Shown one piece after another: positions 61,092 through 64,000 of a DNA stretch of 64,000 nt (position 1 is the first letter of the stretch; the number at the start of each line of letters is the position of its first letter). The DNA lies in contig JAUJYZ010000075.1 in assembly GCA_033675265.1 (NCBI GenBank), positions 62,001 to 126,000 on the forward strand. The letters are read 5' to 3'. The stretch is from Actinostola sp. cb2023. Its lineage: Eukaryota; Cnidaria; Anthozoa; Actiniaria; Actinostolidae. The notes beneath the pieces were generated by a model, which had not been told where the DNA came from, did no database searches, and saw only the letters and a program-made list of their open reading frames with translations. Made by a program: the position numbers and the translations under genes.

Positions 61092-62375
61092 ATGAACTGT
61101 ACAGTAACCTCTACTAACGCAACTATCAATGGTAAGCTTCAGTTAGTTTTTGTATCTGTCGATTCACGTGTAGATGTTTTGTGGACAATTTAATTTCCTA
61201 ATTCGGATCAGATATGATTTCAACAATTTACACGAGCGAGATTATTTTCCTGATGTCAACTCAGTTGTCAGCTGATGTTAAATAGTGCATATTATTAAAA
61301 CCAGGTCTCGTTACTGAATTCGCATATTCTCCTCAGTTCACAAAACACGGCTTACACCATGGATAATGACTAATTTACAAGTGAGTTTTTATACACCTAT
61401 TTCAACTAACGTTGTCGCGTTCAAAGCAACAAGCGTCAAGCCAGACCGCAGTGAATGCTGGTTTTGTGCTGTCAAATTATTCAAATCAGACCTATTTTCT
61501 ATGGAACAAAGTGTGATATGCAAACAAGCACGTGAAAATGTTCACATCTTGTAATTAGTCCTTATAGAAACAATTGTGATTTAAATAATTGTCAGCACAT
61601 AACCAGCATTCACTTCGGTCTTGGCTTGACGCTTTGAACGCGACAACGTTAGTTGAAATAGGTGTATACTGGTTGCATGCCGAGTCAGAGGGTGCGTTAT
61701 TCTCACCTCTGGTTTCTATTATTTTTAGGTACGTCAAACAGCGTTGAACGAAACTCCTCTAGTTATCTTGTAGCAGTAGCTGTCGTCATTTCTGTGTGTA
61801 TTATAGTAACGATGGTTTTGGTACTGAGATATTGCGTGACTCGAAAGAAACAAAGACGTGTCACGCTAACAATGAGAAGAGCTCGAAGAGTGAGAAGCCT
61901 AGAAGCTTTGCACATCAATGTTGAGTTTTCGGATTCAAACAACGAAATGAAGGAATGTCGAGGTTATACGAACCTATGTGCTGAATTATCTCTCAATGAT
62001 AACAAACTCCTCAATTCAACAAGAGATGGACAGACAGAAAGTCGTAAGACTAAGTCGTCACTGCGTGACTCTGGTATCCATGACAACCGTGACGAAAGCA
62101 AAGATCACGTGGACCAACACGACGAGGTGAAACCAGAACCTCCCATACGCTTTGACTTTGAAACTGAAAGCAAACATTCTACGGAAAACTTGGTTATGTG
62201 TAATGTCAACAACAAGGATATGCTAACAAAGATATACGACAATAAATTAGCTGATTACCGTGAGAACTCTAGCCATTCTACATTAAACGACACCGACCTG
62301 TCACTAGACAATGCAAAAACGACCAATTCGACTGTCGATGATTGTGAAATATCACTGTCAAGTTCTCACGGATAG
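61092..62375 (+). CDS. Single-pass membrane protein of unknown function, two exons
   Basis: Exon 1 (61092-61131) encodes MNCTVTSTNATIN and ends at donor GTAAGC in phase 1; exon 2 (61729-62375) begins after TATTTTTAG in the matching phase. Predicted 228 residues. There is no signal peptide. Residues 1-25 are an outside segment with several N-glycosylation sequons (NCT, NAT, NGT, NSS). Residues 26-46 are a hydrophobic helix (YLVAVAVVISVCIIVTMVLV). From 47 on there is a basic stop-transfer stretch (RKKQRR, RRARRVR) and a long acidic Ser/Thr/Asp/Asn-rich tail. This implies N-out/C-in topology. The tail has DSGIHD at 127-132, matching the beta-TrCP degron core of beta-catenin. No homologue is recognised. 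The intron holds a MITE. An upstream exon with a larger ectodomain is possible. Confidence 0.6.
61389..61673. mobile_element. MITE derived from the PIN-like transposon
   Basis: Inverted ends TATACACCTATTTCAACTAA, CGTTGTCGCGTTCAAAGC. The inside (AATTATTCAAATCAGACCTA, TTTTCTATGGAACAAAGTGT, CACGTGAAAATGTTCACATC) equals the outer part of the right inverted repeat at 17.95-18.13 kb. It lies wholly in the intron of the membrane-protein gene. Confidence 0.85.
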
Positions 62376-62505
62376 ACTAATGATATAGATCTGTGTGATA
62401 GTTAGGCAATCATGATATCATATTTAATAGAGCGGACTAACTCTGGTGATATCTTTATAGCGATAATTTGACCCCTGCCTAACTCTGGTGAGTGATATCG
62501 AAGAA

Positions 62506-62511
62506 ATAAAG
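62506..62511 (+). terminator. Possible polyadenylation signal
   Basis: AATAAA in GAAGAAATAAAGTAG, about 130 bp after the stop of the membrane-protein gene. Confidence 0.4.
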
Positions 62512-62569
62512 TAGTTATGAACATGCGTGCAATAACTACCGTTCTAAACCTCATTAATAATTCATGAGC

Positions 62570-62700
62570 ACACACATAGATCTGTATACCCCGATACAGA
62601 CACTGATTAATAAAACATCAGGTCTTTATCACTGATACAGACCTAATGTTTTATTAATCAGTGTCTGTATCAGTGATAAAGACTGATTGCCTGTAACACA
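62570..62700. mobile_element. Palindrome related to the 41-bp array at 1-690
   Basis: CAGACACTGATTAATAAAAC and its inverse GTTTTATTAATCAGTGTCTG surround TCAGGTCTTTATCACTGATA. CTAATGTTTTATTAATCAGT corresponds to the unit of the first array, and GTATACCCCGATACAG to its right flank. Confidence 0.7.
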
Positions 62701-63487
62701 GGTCATACAATAGTCTCCGTAGCGTGACGGAACTAAAGACGGCTGCGTAGGAGACTAGTCATACAAAGGCCTCATTTACTCGGATCATTGACCTTTGTAT
62801 AGCACCGACAGCAAGTTGCGATTATCCTTACCGCTTCCTACTTACGAATACAAAAGCTCTCTCCAATGTGGGATGAGTTGAGGTGTATCCTGCGCATGAC
62901 AGTGATGTCACAAGTACATTCACAAGAAAGTGTTGTTGTGATTTTCTTGCGTTATTTGCTAGAAAATTATGTAATACTATCTTAGATAAAGGTAAATTTG
63001 GATGGAAGTTTAGAAGCCATACGGCTCGGATCTATATCTACCGATACAACACGGCCGCTCATGCAGTAAATAGCACATATCAATTTAAGACTGCATGGAT
63101 AATAACACACAATTGAATCGTTTTTCTTCAATTTTCTTGGATAGCTGAAAATCGTTGGGTCAAATGACGCACGGTGAAAGCCCAATTTATGTACAGACAC
63201 CGAAGATTATCACAATAAAATATGCAAATTAATTTATTGCTTTCATTCTTATATTTTTGTCAAAGGAATTGCTTGATTTCATTAGACGTCACTTCCGGTC
63301 TCGTCAGGAATTTTTATCAGCTGAATTGCACTTTTTCAATAGAATACTCTCTGCTTGATAGCACATGGAGGGCAGTGTTTGCCCGTCATTTGAAGCAAAT
63401 AATGAGATTCAAGGAGTTTTAACAGCTGATTGAAAGCAAGCAATACTACAGTATTACTAAGACGAATATTCGAAATAAAATACAATT
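62701..63487. other. Intergenic, no gene recognised
   Basis: CAACACGGCCGCTCAT (63049-63064) is shared with 20820-20835, a small dispersed repeat. No exon supported. Confidence 0.4.
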
Positions 63488-63793
63488 CTAATATGCAATG
63501 GCCATTCCATCGGCACGAGGATCGGAGCCTGCCCAATACACCGCTCTCTCCCTTCCACCATTGGCACGCCCTTTCTTTTTAGCGATAATTTGACCCTTGC
63601 CGAATAGAGATCTCGAATGACCTCGAATTGGCCCCTTTACTTTGTGCCCCAGTTCCTTAAGCCCTGTAATTGTGCTCTCTGGAATTCCCTCTTCAAGGCA
63701 TACTTGGGAATTTAGGCTTGTGTCAATACATAATCTAGGCATATCCAGAGCTTCCTGCGGGTCCATTTCAAAGTCAATCATGTTGGTGAGGAC
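63488..63793 (-). CDS. Gamma-glutamyltransferase-like protein, last exon
   Basis: The exon starts after acceptor TTCTTTTCCAG (minus strand) with VLTNMIDFEMDPQEALDMPR and ends GSDPRADGMAIAY and TAG at 63488. DxxMxPQEALDxPR, LEEGIPESTITGLKELGHKV and the C-terminal GSDPRADG are hallmarks of the small catalytic subunit of the gamma-glutamyltranspeptidase superfamily, here nearest to the bacterial YwrD-like branch as I recall it. These Ntn-hydrolases self-cleave before a threonine that would be encoded upstream, outside the window. About 100 C-terminal residues are present. A basic insert (AKKKGRANGGRERA) before the final motif is unusual. No further exon is visible between 63794 and 64000. Confidence 0.85.
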   Translation of the reverse strand, partial: VLTNMIDFEMDPQEALDMPRLCIDTSLNSQVCLEEGIPESTITGLKELGHKVKGPIRGHSRSLFGKGQIIAKKKGRANGGRERAVYWAGSDPRADGMAIAY

Positions 63794-64000
63794 CTGGAAA
63801 AGAAAACGTACACGTTAGACTCCTTGCACTAGTTCACAGGATGGACGTTTTGTAGTACTTATGAAGTATTTCAAGGGAATAATGGAGGCATGGTTGAACA
63901 CGAACATAAGAACAAACACTTGGACATCAAGTTTGGAGTAAACTAGACGCTCTACTAGCGCGCGTGAAGTCGGGATTCTAACTGATATGTAGCCTATTTG
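63794..64000. other. Intron of the gamma-glutamyltransferase-like gene
   Basis: Polypyrimidine acceptor at 63794-63805 (minus strand); no further exon seen to the window edge. Confidence 0.5.

Overview
This is nuclear DNA of an animal: AT-rich, with short exons split by long introns, GT-AG splice sites, tRNA-derived SINEs, and a very dense load of palindromic DNA transposons and tandem repeats. The species cannot be named from the sequence. The degenerate transposon proteins (tyrosine recombinase, PIN-like, SAP) are of kinds I recall being abundant in cnidarians, so a cnidarian or a similar marine invertebrate is my inference.

Genes. (1) 21107-38832 (+): ERCC1, the DNA-binding partner of the XPF nuclease. 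Nine coding exons can be placed; eight join in phase into the central domain and the C-terminal helix-hairpin-helix domain, and only the first exon is uncertain. (2) 20731-20959 (-): candidate first exons of an unidentified gene head to head with ERCC1, suggesting a shared promoter. (3) 45695-55540 (+): a complete four-exon meteorin-family gene for a secreted protein of 277 residues. (4) 61092-62375 (+): a two-exon gene for an unknown single-pass membrane protein with a DSGIH motif in its tail. (5) 63488-63793 (-): last exon of a gamma-glutamyltransferase-like gene that continues past the right edge. A 66-residue PC4-like reading frame lies at 10118-10318.

Layout. 1-690 is a 41-bp tandem array. 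0.7-14 kb is a patchwork of foldback elements, G-rich and GA-rich repeats and a degenerate PC4-like/unknown gene pair. 14.0-18.2 kb is a decayed DNA transposon with long inverted repeats and a PIN-like protein. 19-39 kb is the ERCC1 locus; its introns hold a nested transposon system rich in ATCGAT, several MITEs and a 6.2-kb array of a 22-bp unit. 39-42.3 kb is a MITE followed by a 2.8-kb array of a 21-bp unit. 43-44.5 kb holds a Ty3/gypsy fragment and a 65-bp array. 45.7-55.5 kb is the meteorin gene, with a 72-bp array filling much of intron 1 and itself interrupted by a TTAA transposon. 56-61 kb holds MITEs, a dead tyrosine recombinase and a three-level nest of MITEs. 61-64 kb holds the last two genes.

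The most notable structures are: target-site duplications that can be read directly, including one that copies an ERCC1 splice donor; a transposon family built from ATCGAT repeats with 6-bp duplications; a PIN-like transposon with mirrored ACCGGAAGT sites; and two unrelated giant minisatellites that share a splice-donor-like core.
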